Of a DNA stretch of 64,000 nt, positions 22,172 through 33,109 are shown piece by piece. Each line of letters starts with the position of its first letter. Positions within the stretch are counted from its first letter, which is position 1. The stretch is from Bedellia somnulentella (Eukaryota > Arthropoda > Insecta > Lepidoptera > Bedelliidae): assembly GCA_963576735.1 (NCBI GenBank), contig OY755177.1, forward strand, positions 18,290,001 to 18,354,000, read 5' to 3'. Both the position numbers and the translations under genes were made by a program. Below the pieces are notes generated by a model. That model was not told the origin of the DNA and made no database searches. It saw nothing but the letters and a program-made list of their open reading frames with translations.

Positions 22172-22415
22172 GCCGTGTAGTGCTGGCTTAGAATAGCACT
22201 ACCCCGTTTCTTCCGGTGGGTGTACGTAAGAGGCGACTAACGGTATTGGGGCTTTTAAGGGACTTTTGGGCGATGCGGTTGGAGACCCATCACCAAAAAC
22301 CTTTGTTTTACCATCTTTTCCCCACTAAACTTTCCAAAAGTGGATGAGGAATTTCTAATTCCTTAGCTCTGGCTACCCCTTCTAGGGATTTATAGCCGTG
22401 AGTATATGTTTGTAT
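22172..22415 (+). mobile_element. S1, near full length
   Basis: Head GCCGTGTAGTGCTGGC. A likely duplication is GTATGAACCC (22158-22167) against GTATGAAACC (22416-22425), although the right one overlaps the tail. Confidence 0.85.
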
Positions 22416-22436
22416 GTATGAAACCAACATTTTTAC

Positions 22437-22912
22437 GTCGGACTATACCCATGTGTCTTTTGTTAGATCCTATGTGTGGTTAACTTACCAAAGCTGTTAG
22501 TAAAAACATCGTGAGGAAACCCACATGGCTCAGTTGTACTTTGTCAAATGAAAGTGTAATCGTACAAAACTGCGATAGTCCTGCCATTTTTCAGTGCACT
22601 GTCCGAGCAAAACGTGAGTGGCGTTTAAATATTACGTGATGTTTAGCATAATTACTACTTCTGTTGTCTCTTTGAGACTGTACGAAATTAAAGTTGAGAT
22701 GAGAATAGAGTTGAGGGTTGGTGTGGTCTCAAGCGAGCGTGTAATACAAATGATAAAGATTTTTGTGTTACACTTAATTCAACGTTTGCGCCGTAAATCT
22801 ACGAACAGCTGGTAGAGGTATTGTATATAATTCTGAACATCATGGTGATCAGAGTACATAAGTTTTAATTATGCAGCTAATTTAGTCGTGAGACAATGTA
22901 CTCGTACAAAAA
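22437..22912. repeat. Two decayed S2 copies, opposite strands
   Basis: 22437-22670 (plus) has GTGTGGTTAA, AACATCGTGAGGAAACCCAC and GAGCAAAACGTGAG. 22776-22912 (minus) has AACGTTTGCGCCGTAAATC and GTCGTGAGACAATGTACTCG. Both lack the head. Confidence 0.65.
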
Positions 22913-23640
22913 GAAAACGTTATACGTTTTTAATTTTTAATCAGCGGTTGAAACCGAATTTTTAAAAAAGTACGGTTTTTTCTATCGATCTTTGATGTTT
23001 GCTGTTTAGTATCGTAGTAAAATCCTGAAGTATTTCTTATAAACCGTCCACCGATTTGAGTTTTCCTATATAGAAAATATCACATGCAAATTTTGCAATA
23101 AACATAAGTAATACGACATTACTGAAAAATAAATACTAAGTATCATGCTAGGGCTACAACTGTTTCGTATTTTAGTTCTAGGAATATCATTTTTCACATA
23201 CACACGGATTCCTAGAAACTATCACAGGCATTGCGCCGCGGAAATGAATTCTATGGAATTAACGAGCTAAAACTCGATGCTGTTTGCTTAGGAAAGATCT
23301 TGTTGAAATATAATCAAGTCCCTTTGAGGTTTCTGTTATTCATTAGTGTATTAACACTAATCTATCTCTCAATTTCTTATTCACACTTTTAATTACTATG
23401 AAGGCGTCATTAATGATACCAAAGCTTGAATTTTATTGTTGATTAAATCTTTTGAAAAAATGACAGTTGTGTCCCTCGCTTACTTACTTAGAAATATCAT
23501 AAAACAGCTGATCATTTACCTGTGAACAAAAAACATAAATGATAAAGATTAAATTGTTATATACTAACAATGCTGTGTTGCACGCCGTGTTGTATTAGTT
23601 CATGATATTATTACCCCAGCTATTCCCGCGTATATGCTAA
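22913..23640. other. Non-coding stretch, nothing recognised
   Basis: Unique AT-rich sequence with no supported gene or repeat. Confidence 0.4.
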
Positions 23641-23644
23641 AAGA

Positions 23645-23704
23645 TAACTTAGAATCGATAATCTCTGCCTATCCACATGGGAACTAATGGAGTGAGTATA
23701 TAAC
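23645..23704 (+). repeat. LINE-T end fragment
   Basis: AATCTCTGCCTATCC, then GGAGTGAGTATATAAC. Very short and abuts an S2. Confidence 0.6.
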
Positions 23705-23706
23705 TA

Positions 23707-24077
23707 TATATGTGATAGCCCAGTAGGTAGAACACTCGGTTATCGTGCAAACGACTAGTGTTCAAATCCTGGGTCGGGCCTACACCAATTTGTCTTTTCT
23801 AAAGACAAATGTGTGGTTAATGTATCATGGTTGTTAACGGTGAGGGAAAACATCGTGAGGAAACCCACATGGCCGAGTTGTACTTAGTCATGTGACAGTG
23901 TATTCGTACAAAACGGCGATAGGCCTGCCCCCTATCACGTGAGTACACTGTCCACGCAAAACGGGGGTACTCTGAACACCAGGTGACAAAGTCACGTGAT
24001 GTTCAGAAGTATTATACCTCTGCCAACCCCTTCGGGGATATTCGGCGTGAACGTTTATGTTCATGTTATGTTATGTA
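23707..24077 (+). mobile_element. S2, full length
   Basis: Head variant TAGCCCAGTAGG (A box) and TGTTCAAATCC (B box). The body has the CACCAGGTGACAAAGTCACGTGATG variant instead of the CTAGATGGCGCTTGCC type of the 5223 and 47350 copies. So at least two S2 subfamilies exist. Tail TTATGTTATG. Confidence 0.9.
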
Positions 24078-24079
24078 TT

Positions 24080-24552
24080 TTTATAACTGAGGATATTTTG
24101 CCTCTCTGCTTCAGAATATTTTAGATTGAAATTGGAATATGATTATTTGAAGTAAGCTGGCGATATAACACCTATATTTTTCCCCTCGTTTATCTAAAGC
24201 AGGTGAATGTAAGTCGACTTATTATTATTATTTCATTCAAATAAATAAAAATCGTATTTTTCCTGTTTGGTCGTTTCAATTTTGCGGAATACAATATCAT
24301 TACCTAATATAAGTTCACATATAATAGAAATGCCAGAAATATGACCCAATACATCGGTAATTTGTCGATGAATCGAGAATGAAGGTCGGTCACTGACCTC
24401 GCGAACTTTCGTTTTTACACAGACAAAATGGAAAAGTTTCTTGACTGAACCAATGACCCAATGATTTTGTAAAATGATTTTGAAGAGGATTTTAAAGGTC
24501 ATATCGAAATCACTATGATAATTTTGTGCTCATTAATATTTATTTCTACTTT
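24080..24552. other. Unique stretch before the LINE
   Basis: An 89-codon minus-strand frame at 24233-24502 shows no recognisable motif. I do not call it a gene. Confidence 0.35.
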
Positions 24553-24554
24553 TT

Positions 24555-25416
24555 GACTGGTGCAAGGCGGTGATTGTGCCTCTATATAAAGGAAAGGGGT
24601 CACACCAAGAGGCTAAAAACTACCGTCGCATCAGCTTACTCAGCATTGTTGGTAAATTGTATGCTAAGGTACTGATTGAAAGAGTGATGAATGAAACTGA
24701 TGAGAAAATATGGGATGTGCAAGCGGGATTTAGGAAAGGAATGGGATGTATGGATCAAATCTTCTCTCTAAGGAGCATCACCGAAAAGTTCTTAGCTAAG
24801 AACCAAAAGGTGTATTGCTCCTTCATTGATTTAGAGAAGGCGTATGATAGGGTGGTAAGAAAGTGTTTATGGGAGGTGTTATCCAAGTTCGGTTTGGGGA
24901 GTCAACTTATACGTGCATTAGTATCACTCTATGAGGATTCTAGTGCATGTGTAAGAGTAAACGGGGAAAACACTGACTGGTTCGGAATCTCTAGGGGTGT
25001 CCGACAGGGATGTGTAGCTTCTCCGTGGCTCTTCAATTTGTTCATGGATGACTGTTTGACAGAGTTGCGTGAAAGTGATTATGGACTAAGAATGAGTGGA
25101 TTCATCATTAAATGCCTCTTGTATGCTGACGATCAAGTGCTACTTGCATCGTCGGCAGAAGAGTTGCAAGAGATGATGAATATTGCATGTGAGTCTTTTG
25201 TAAGAAAGGGAATGAGGGTGAATGTGGATAAGACCAAAACGATGGTTTTTGAGAGACAGGAAGATGTGACAGAATGCGTGATTGCGATTGATGGTAAGGA
25301 TGTGGAACAGGTGAAGGAGTTTGTATATCTGGGAAGTTTGTTTACAAGGGATGGAAAATGTGATGAAGATATTGAAAGAAGAGTGAAAAAGGGTAATGCG
25401 GTAAATGGAGCAATGA
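24555..25416 (+). pseudogene. LINE-T reverse transcriptase domain (interrupted)
   Basis: Encodes most of an RNA-directed DNA polymerase, which copies the element's RNA at a nicked target. The open frame begins before the GTG at 24570, in-frame to about 24555 (DWCKAV), so the copy is truncated, not started, there. Counting from 24570: acidic motif FIDLEKAYD (D87), substrate motif RQGC (145-148) with SPWLFN, catalytic YADD (185-188), NVDKTKT (218-224), and YLG (253-255). All three catalytic aspartates are present. No stop occurs to residue 283, where a different retroelement enters at the ATGA of 25413-25416. The missing 5' half, where related elements carry an AP-type endonuclease, makes this copy inactive. 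Confidence 0.9.
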
Positions 25417-25734
25417 ATTCAAATTCAAATTCAAATTCAAATTCTTTATTTGCATTCCACATGTTATATGATCTTACAGAGATAATTAAGTACCAATGTG
25501 GACCCTGTAGGGCACAGCAATATAAATCTAATTATAATATAACTTAAAATTATCTTAAAATATTAATTAAAATCTTAAACTAAACATATTGTATAACTGT
25601 GTAAATTAAAATTTAAACATAAAAACAAACATGAAAAATAATAATACTGAGGACATATCTGTACATTTCAGCCATGAAAGTAATTAAAGTAATTACTTCC
25701 ATTATTTGAACAAAAAATAGTAATAGAATAGCCT
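25417..25734 (-). mobile_element. Other LINE 3' end inserted in LINE-T
   Basis: Minus-strand orientation. Its tail is AATAAAG then repeats of AATTTG (25417-25445 in reverse). It is 5'-truncated and flanked by AATGA at 25412-25416 and 25735-25739. Tail form and the upstream CATGTGGAATGCAAATAAAG suggest a CR1- or L2-like lepidopteran LINE, class not certain. Confidence 0.8.
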
Positions 25735-26256
25735 AATGACCTGTCAATCGGTGTCTGAAAAGGCCCGAATGGCTGTGCATGATGGTGTTCTTGTTCCTAC
25801 GCTTATGTATGGAAGCGAATGTTGGGTGTGGCAGAAGAAGCATGAGAGCAGAGTGAATGCAGTAGAGATGAGGTCCCACAGAAAAAATTGTAATGTTAGA
25901 TTATGTGACCGAGTGAGAAATAGTGTTATTCGTGAAAAGTGTGGTGTGAAAGATGATATTGTAAGAAAGATAGAAAAAGGAATGTTCAGATGGTTTGGGC
26001 ACATAGAGAGGATGGATGATAGAAAATTGGTAAAAGGGATCTATAGATTAGTGTGGATGGTAATGTTAGTAGAGGACGACCACGGAGAACACACTTGGAC
26101 CAAATTGAGAGTGTGCTCAAAAAGGCTGGCGTCCGAAGTATGAAGACTAAAAGAGCATGTATGAAAAGATTGATGGATGTAAACGAAGCTAGAGAAGTTT
26201 GTCAGGATCGTGCGAAGTGGCGATCAATAGTCTCTGCCTACCCCAATGGGAACTAA
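25735..26256 (+). pseudogene. LINE-T C-terminal region (frameshifted)
   Basis: Continues the polymerase protein after the inserted element; from 25736 it is open to about 26040. It contains VPTLMYGSECWVWQ, RNSVIREKCGVKDDIV and the WFGHIERMDD block, a region conserved in this LINE group. A one-base loss near 26048 shifts the frame. The rest (VSRGRPRRTHLDQIE, EAREVCQDRAKWRSIV, YPNGN) is in the next frame to the stop at 26254-26256. No RNase H motif is evident. The tail block follows directly. Confidence 0.85.
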
Positions 26257-26281
26257 TGGCGTGAGTATATGTATGTATGTT

Positions 26282-26599
26282 TTTGTTCGGCATATGTATT
26301 ATAATATGCATTAGTATATATTTTGAGACAGTAGTTTGAAAATGATTTACTATTCAATTTGAGTATGAGCTTTTAATATTATTTGGTACAACAAATAAAA
26401 CAATTCTTCTTAGACTTTTTACACTGATATCTTTCTTTTACAATTTTCAACCAAGTCACAATTCAAAATCCGACCAATATAAAAAATATTATTTTTTACA
26501 CGAACCTGCCAAATTGGATATTCGGTATTCTTTTCTGTACCATACATTTATTTTACAACTTCAGTAAAACTACACAGCAACACAACAATTAATCAATTT
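26282..26599. other. Short AT-rich spacer, nothing recognised
   Basis: No frame and no repeat match between the LINE-T tail and the next S1. Confidence 0.4.
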
Positions 26600-26849
26600 G
26601 CTGTGTAGTGTCGGCTTAGAATAGCACTACCCCATTCCTTTCGATGGGTGTACGTAAGAGGCGACTAACGGTTTTGGGGCTTTTGAGAGATTTTTGGGTG
26701 ATGCGGTTGGAGACCCATCACCAACAACCTTTATTTCACCATCTTTTCCCCACACAACTTCCAAAAGTGGCTAAGGAATTTCTGATCCCTTAGCTCTGGC
26801 TACCCCTTCTAGGGATTTATAGCCGTGAGTATATGTATGTATGTATGTA
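26600..26849 (+). mobile_element. S1, near full length
   Basis: Typical copy with GCTGTGTAGTGTCGG head and a TATG tail. No clear direct repeat was found. Confidence 0.85.
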
Positions 26850-27000
26850 AAACAACAACACATAACACTCCAATATTAAAGCACATTGGCGCAATAAAGA
26901 CACGTAACAAACTCTCATAACCAACGATTTACATTGCCGTTAAGTAAAGCGGATGTATTGTTAAATTGAATTAAAAAAAAAAATACATAATAATAAATAC

Positions 27001-27352
27001 ATAAACGTTCACGCCGAATATCCCCGAAGGGGATGGCAGAGGTACTAATACTTCTGAACATCACGTAACTTTGTCACCTGGTGTTCAGAGTACCCACGTT
27101 TTGCATGGACAGTGTACTCACGTGATAGGGGGCAGGCCTATCGCCGTTTTGTACGAATACACTGTCACATGACTAAGTACATCTCAGCCATGTGGGTTTC
27201 CTCACGATGTTTTCCCTCACCGTTAACAACCATGATAAATTAACCACACATATGTCTTTAGAAAAGACAAATTGGTGTAGGCCCGTCCCAGGATTTGAAC
27301 ACTAGTCGTTTGCACGATAACCGAGTGATCTACCCACTGGGCTATCACGGTT
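27001..27352 (-). mobile_element. S2, near full length
   Basis: Minus strand. Head at the right (GGATTTGAACACTAGTCG, GGGCTATCACGG) matches the 23707 copy, so it is the same subfamily, including CACCTGGTGTTCAGAG in the body. Confidence 0.9.
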
Positions 27353-28544
27353 GCAAAGAAAATGTGCATAATAAATCAACTTTTGAAATGTGTAACGTTA
27401 CGTGTCTTAAGTCTTAATCCCCTTATGGAAATAAAACCTAAGACACGAAACGCGGAGAGCAAGGAGACTAATAAAACAAGAAAGAAGTTACACCAGTCTA
27501 TTAAAAATTAGATGTACACAATACAAAAATATTACAAGAAGGAATTATATAAAATAAATATAACTAAATAACGATACTGATGCGATTCCAAACTTCCACG
27601 TTCTGGCTAGAGCAAAGGTATTAGTAATCTCCAAAACCAGTAGTATAGCCGGCGAAATCAAAGGTCCAGATATCAATCTTTGATGATTTTTAGTCCACAA
27701 GCCAATAAGACCAAATGATTGGTCACTTCGGAATACCACTCTGACTGGTTTAACAAATTCTGCCAGGGTATAAAATTATATATATTATTCTTAGGTGTTT
27801 TTAAGCAAAAGGACACCAAGTAGTAAAGGTTGTTCAATATAACAACGGTAGTAGTAGCTATCAGAAATAATACTTCAGTAAGATATACTTTTTAAGGATC
27901 TCTTGTAGAATGATCAATCCGTTCTTCCTCCATAAAAAAACATCTTGACAATCAATAAAAAATCCCAATAGACAATAAAACCTAAAAGAAGGATTTTTTA
28001 AAAAGAGTTTCAGTTAACATAAAAAGATGAAAACAGATAAATTTGAATAAGTAAAATGTCCTAGCCTTACATTAAAAATAAAATTAAATTCCTGCGCTAT
28101 CATTTTAGACACCAAAAATGAATTAAAATTATATCATTTAACATATTTTAAAACTATCTAACCTTCGTACACAAACACATTGAAAATTGATAAACTAAAG
28201 AAAAGTTTAAGATAAAATAAAATTTGACAACTCTCAGCTCCGTCGTTGCCATAACAACAACAAAATAAAAACAATAACATAAACCAGAGAAATAAAAATA
28301 TTATCGACAAATCGCAGAAAAATAATAAAAAGGAACTAAACAATGATATATAACCGCAGGAGACTAACATAAAAGGAAATAAATAATAATAAAACGGATT
28401 AACAATATTTACAGGTAAGGTTTTATACTCGTATATTACAAATGTTTAGTCAAATAAGAGTCGATAATTTATAAAAATGCGTACAACGGGCGACCGGCGC
28501 ACTCTCAAGGCAAACCAGCCGGGCGCGCCGCGCCGGTTCGATTG
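27353..28544. other. Unique stretch; short GC-rich block at its end
   Basis: AT-rich without a supported gene. 28486-28541 is unlike its surroundings (CCGGCGCACTCTC, GGGCGCGCCGCGCCGG) and abuts the unnamed repeat. Its origin is unknown. Confidence 0.4.
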
Positions 28545-29012
28545 TAGACCTCTATCGATAAAATATCTACTGACATTTTGTCAAACACTAGTTTTGTTGG
28601 GTGACTTGTTTAAATCGCTATAACATATTTATGAATTTACACATGTAGGTCTAATAGCAACGTTAAGTAATATTTCGTCAACTCTGAGAGCACGTGAGGA
28701 AATTAATCTACATATGCCTACATGCATACATAGATATACTCACGGCTATAAATCCCTAAAAGGGGTAGCCAGAGCTAAGAAATTAGAAATTCCTCAGCCT
28801 CTTTTGGAAGTTGAGTAGGGTAAAGATAGTAGAATAAAGGTTGTTGGTGATGGGTCTCCAACCGCATCGCCCAAAAATCCCTTAAAAAGCCCCAAGTCCG
28901 TTAGTCGCCTCTTACATACACCCACCGGAAGAAATGGGGTAGTGCTATTCTAAGCCGATACTACACAGCTACATGCACAAACCTTAAATGTATATTATTA
29001 GATAATAAATAG
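28545..29012 (-). repeat. Unnamed interspersed repeat, copy 2, split by S1
   Basis: Reverse complement of 6545-6757. The part 28545-28717 and the part 28978-29012 are separated by an S1. The right part (CACAAACCTTAAATG, ATTATTAGATAA) matches the text just after the S1 at 6296. Confidence 0.7.
28727..28968 (-). mobile_element. S1 inserted in the unnamed repeat
   Basis: Direct repeat CTACATGCA at 28718-28726 and 28969-28977. Full length. Confidence 0.9.
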
Positions 29013-29065
29013 ATAGATAGTGTGTAGTTTTGATTTAGAACAACATACCTCTTTTTTACCTAAGG

Positions 29066-29288
29066 TAATGATAGTCGAGGGCAAACACAGAGGACACATA
29101 TGGACCAAATAGAGAGTGTGCTCAAAAAGACCGGCGTCCGAAATATGAAGAATAATAGAGCATGTGTGAAAAGATAGATGAATGTAAACGAAACAAGACA
29201 GGTTTGCCAGGATCGTACAAAAGAGCGATCGATTGTCTCTGCCTAAGCCAATGGGAAATAATGGCGTGAGAATATATGTATGTATGTG
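29066..29288 (+). mobile_element. LINE-T 3' fragment
   Basis: From GTAATGATAGTCGAGGGC to the TATG tail. Carries stops, for example in AAAAGATAGATGAATG, so it is dead. Confidence 0.8.
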
Positions 29289-29351
29289 ATTTGCTCCTTA
29301 ACTCACTCATGACTCATGGGACCAATAATTTAATAAGGACAAAAACAGCTT

Positions 29352-29599
29352 GCCGCGTAGTGCCGGCTTAGAATGTTGCTACCCCTTTCTACCCACGGGT
29401 GTCGTAAGAGGCGACTAAAGGTATTGGGGCTTTTTATTGGATTTATGGGCGATGCGGTTGGAGACCCATCACCAAAAACCTTTATTTTTTACCATCTTTT
29501 CCCCACTCAACTTCCAAAAGTGGCTAAGGAATTTATAATTTCTTAGCTCTGGCTCCCCTTTCTAGGGAAATATAGCCGTGAGTATATGTATGTATGTTT
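29352..29599 (+). mobile_element. S1, older variant with target-site duplication
   Basis: Head GCCGCGTAGTGCCGGC, with CTACCCACGGGTGTCGTAAG. Likely duplication GACAAAAA near 29338 and 29602. Confidence 0.85.
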
Positions 29600-29997
29600 G
29601 TGACAAAAAAAGTCCAATAATGAATCATCACTGACGGGTTCTGATCCAACAACCAATTTAAAAGCCCCGTTCCCTGACTTGACCCGTATGACACCTAAAG
29701 GAAAAACATATGGGGTAGTGCTTTGCGAATGTAACATAGCAATAAAATGTACTTTACCCTGTTAATATTCAATGACGTCTTATGTTATGACGAATTACAT
29801 CAAATTGGCATTAGTTCGAGCGTTTAGAAATGCTTTACGCTTTTACATCGAAATTTATGAATTGTATAAAGTATTTGATAAATATAACGTGTTTTTCTCG
29901 GTTCTTCTCTTTACATCTCGCGAAAGTAGAATCAATTTTAATTTAATTTTAGAAAAAAATACGATTGAGTTTTCGTTAGATACATACATAAATAAAC
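29600..29997. other. Unique spacer, no gene
   Basis: An 83-codon plus-strand frame starts at 29772 and runs into the S1 tail; no motif supports it. Confidence 0.35.
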
Positions 29998-29998
29998 A

Positions 29999-30249
29999 TA
30001 TAATAACGGCTATAAATCCCTAGAAGGGGTAGTCCGAGCTCCGGAATAGGAAATTACTCAGCCATTTTTCGAAGTTGAGTGGGGAAAAGATTTGAATATA
30101 AAGGATGTTGGTGCTGTGTCTCCAAGCTCATCGCCCAATAATCACTTACAAGCCCCGATACCCTTAGCCGCCTCTTACGAACACTTACAAAGCCGGTACT
30201 GCACAGCAATCTTAGCCGACTCTACACAGCAACTGACACTACACAGCAA
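29999..30249 (-). mobile_element. S1, diverged, with repeated heads
   Basis: Complete from tail to 30205 (TACTGCACAGC). Two more head ends follow, CGACTCTACACAGC and TGACACTACACAGC, to 30249. So its 5' end is repeated three times. Confidence 0.8.
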
Positions 30250-30282
30250 ATATCTAATAATAACAGATGCATATCATGAAAA

Positions 30283-30512
30283 TGCCGTGTAGTGGCGGCT
30301 TAGAATACCACAACCCCTTTCTACCAGAGGGTGTCGTATGAGGCGACTAAGGGTTTGGGGCTTTTTAAGTGGTTTTTGGGCGATGCGGTTGGAGACCAGC
30401 GATACTTTATTTTTTCCATCTTCTCCCCTATTAACTTCCAAATTCGGCTGAGGAGTTTCTAGCTCTGAAGCTCTGGCTACCCCTTTTTGGGATTTACGGA
30501 GTATATGTATAT
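30283..30512 (+). mobile_element. S1, older variant
   Basis: Head GCCGTGTAGTGGCGGC and middle GGGCGATGCGGTTGGAGACC. Tail damaged (GAGTATATGTATATC). Confidence 0.8.
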
Positions 30513-30829
30513 CATGAAAAAAACTATGGTCTGTATGACTAGACGAATACATAAAGTATTTATTGCTAAACGTTCTGAAAGCCTACATGTGGGTGCGCTC
30601 AGAATTTTCATTGGTCATTATGATATAGTGTTGTCGATTATTTAAGTAGATAAGACCCGCATCGAATCAGTCATTAGCATTAAATCGATATTTCATATCG
30701 TTTTGTCGAAATCGGTTTGGATTTAACTTTTAGCGGTTTAGGAAGTTTATTTAAATTCTTAGCAACTTTCAGTAAGTAAGGCAGGATTTTTTATTTTTAT
30801 TCCTTTGGTTAGAAACTTCTTCATCAACA
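30513..30829. other. Unique spacer, nothing recognised
   Basis: No repeat or supported frame. Confidence 0.35.
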
Positions 30830-31078
30830 TACATACATATACATATAATCACGGCTATAAATCCCTAGAAGGGGTAGCCAGAGCTAACGAATTCGAAATT
30901 CCTCAGCCACTTTTGGAAGTTGCGTGGGGAAAAGATGGTAAAATAAAAGTTTTTGGTGATAGGTCTCCAACCGCATCGCCCAAAAATCTCTTAAAAAGCC
31001 CCAATACCGTTAGTCGCCTCTTACGTACACAAACCGGAAGAAAAGGGGTAGTGCTATTCTAAGCCGACACTACACGGC
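30830..31078 (-). mobile_element. S1, near full length
   Basis: Complete copy; no clear direct repeat. Just beyond it 31100-31135 has the AATCCCCACATGAGGTTTTC motif that belongs to S3 flanks. Confidence 0.85.
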
Positions 31079-31257
31079 AAATAAGCAAATAAAATACCAA
31101 TACTATGTATTAGTAATAATCCCCACATGAGGTTTTCTTGCAAAACGAAGTCTAAATACAGAAACTTCTTGTTAAAATGTAATATAACTTGTAGAATCAG
31201 CGTTTAATTTGTTGCCGTTTTCGATAAATAACTTGTAGACACAGGTAAAAACTCATG

Positions 31258-31581
31258 TTCTAATACTAATACTTCTGAGCACTATCTGATACTTTTATCT
31301 GTATCTGTTCGGAGGACTTGCGTTTTGCCTGGACAGTGCAACCACGTAATAAGGGGCCAGCCGACACCGTTTTTGCACGAACACACTGTCACATGACTTA
31401 GTACAACTTAGCCATGTAAGTTTCTTTAAAATGTTTCCCCTCATGCATCGTCAACAACTATAATATTTTTTCCACCCATGTTACTTTAGAAAAGACATAT
31501 TGGTTCATGCTGACTCAGGATTTGAACTTATGTGCCTCTTCATGTGAGGTGGTGGTACTCCATACCGAGCTACCGCGGTTA
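31258..31581 (-). mobile_element. S2, old copy
   Basis: From tail side (TACTAATACTTCTGAGC) to head (GATTTGAACTTATG, GAGCTACCGCGG). Strongly diverged but nearly full length. Confidence 0.75.
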
Positions 31582-31694
31582 TGTCGGTAATTTTCATAAA
31601 ATTTTTAGATTCGAAGACTACACCTTTTTCAGAAATCTTTGTATTTATCTGCAAAAATAAACGGACCTACCGATAAATAAGAATATTTACAGCT

Positions 31695-31947
31695 GTGTAG
31701 TGTCTGCTTAGAATAGCACTACCCCATTTCTTCTGGTGGGTGTACGTAAGAGGCAACTAATGGTGTTGGGGCTTTTGATGGATTTTTGGGCGATGCGGTT
31801 GGAGACCCATCACCAAGAACCTTCATTTTACCATCTTTTCCTCACGCAACTTCCAAACGTGGCTGAAGAATTTTTAATTCCCTAGCCCTGGCGGCAGCGG
31901 AAGGGGTACCTTCAAGGGATTTATAGTCGTGAGTATATGTATGTATG
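31695..31947 (+). mobile_element. S1 with target-site duplication
   Basis: TATTTACAGCT at 31684-31694 and 31948-31958; the left one overlaps the usual head GCTG. It has an extra stretch GGCAGCGGAAGGGGTACC near the tail. Confidence 0.85.
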
Positions 31948-31959
31948 TATTTACAGCTT

Positions 31960-32740
31960 TATATAAAAAAACGAGTGTCGAGAGCATCTAATTTGAAGTT
32001 CCTTAATTTTCTCCTTTTAAGAAGGAACAATTTTGGAAAATATTGCATGTAAGATTATGGTTCTCCCACATCACCCAACAATCACTTTAAAACCCCAAAA
32101 ACCTAACTCACCACGACACCCACCCACAAAGAAACGAGTTAGTGTTTTTCCAAGCCTATACATAGCTCAAATCAAATTAGCATACAATAAATTATCAATA
32201 GTTAATTGTATGGTAAAATACATTGTTAGTGTAGTGATAACGAGACGCCATGCCGCGCCGCCCGCCTAGTAATTATAACGGCGACCATTGGGCGCCTACA
32301 TCCCGCCTGCCCTACGTTTCCTACCGAAAAGTGGCAAAATTGTACTGAAAATATTTTTTGTAGGATAATGCGCGTCTGATAATAGTCTTATGTTTATAGA
32401 TATTTAAAAATATATCTATTGTTAATAATAACTTAATCAAAGCTAAGAATTTACGAGTCAAAAGGTGAATAATGTTCATAAAAAACACTTCGTAAACTTA
32501 ATGAAATGGAATAAAAAAATGTTAACTGAAATTAAAGGAAATTCAACATTGTTCTAAACATACCTCCCATATATTTTCTTAACAGATTACGCCCCATGAT
32601 AATGAGTAATGTGTGTATAATAATGTTACTGTAACACTAAAAAGAAAAGCACTTAAAGTTATGGCCGACCAATAACCATTCCATACTAATGGTCTATTAA
32701 CTCCATTTAAGGAACCGCTTACATTCACCATAATAGCAAT
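31960..32740. other. Unique stretch, no gene
   Basis: A 78-codon frame at 32033-32269 has no supporting feature. A small GC-rich patch (GCCGCGCCGCCCGCC) is near 32252. Confidence 0.35.
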
Positions 32741-32756
32741 TAGCAAATACTTAATA

Positions 32757-33003
32757 CATACAAACATACATAAACTCACGGCTATAAATCCCTTAACGGG
32801 GTAGCCAGAGCTTTGGAATGAGAAATTCCTCAGCCACTTTTGGAAGTTGATTGGGGAAAAGGTGGTAATAATAAATGTTTTTGGTGACGGGTCTCAAACC
32901 ACATCGCCCAAAAATCACTTAAAAAGCCCCTATACCCTTAGTCGCCTCGTACGATCACCCACGGGTAGAAATGGGGTAGTGTTATTCTAAGCCGACACTA
33001 CAC
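32757..33003 (-). mobile_element. S1, full length, 15-base duplication
   Basis: AGCAAATACTTAATA at 32742-32756 and 33004-33018, the longest clear duplication seen for S1. Older head type (CACCCACGGGTAGAAATGGGG). Confidence 0.9.
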
Positions 33004-33109
33004 AGCAAATACTTAATATTATATTATTTATTTCATTGAATCTCAAAGCTTAACCGGGTCGTGTCTTCTTTGTTTATGGTTTACCCTATTTAGTTTATGG
33101 TTTGGCTTG

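Larger units (their letters stand above)
24553..26281 (+). mobile_element. LINE-T, longest copy, 5'-truncated
   Basis: The best copy of the non-LTR retrotransposon. It starts within the polymerase (the upstream endonuclease half is missing) and continues to the TATG tail at 26260-26281. A second retroelement interrupts it at 25417-25734. Motifs point to the RTE/Proto2 group by resemblance; this needs a tree to confirm. Its tail is the reference for the shared-tail comparison with S1 and S2. Confidence 0.85.

Noticed and set aside
25133..25462. 109-codon minus-strand frame as a gene
   Set aside because: It is a shadow of the LINE-T polymerase and ends in the AATTTG tail of the inserted element.
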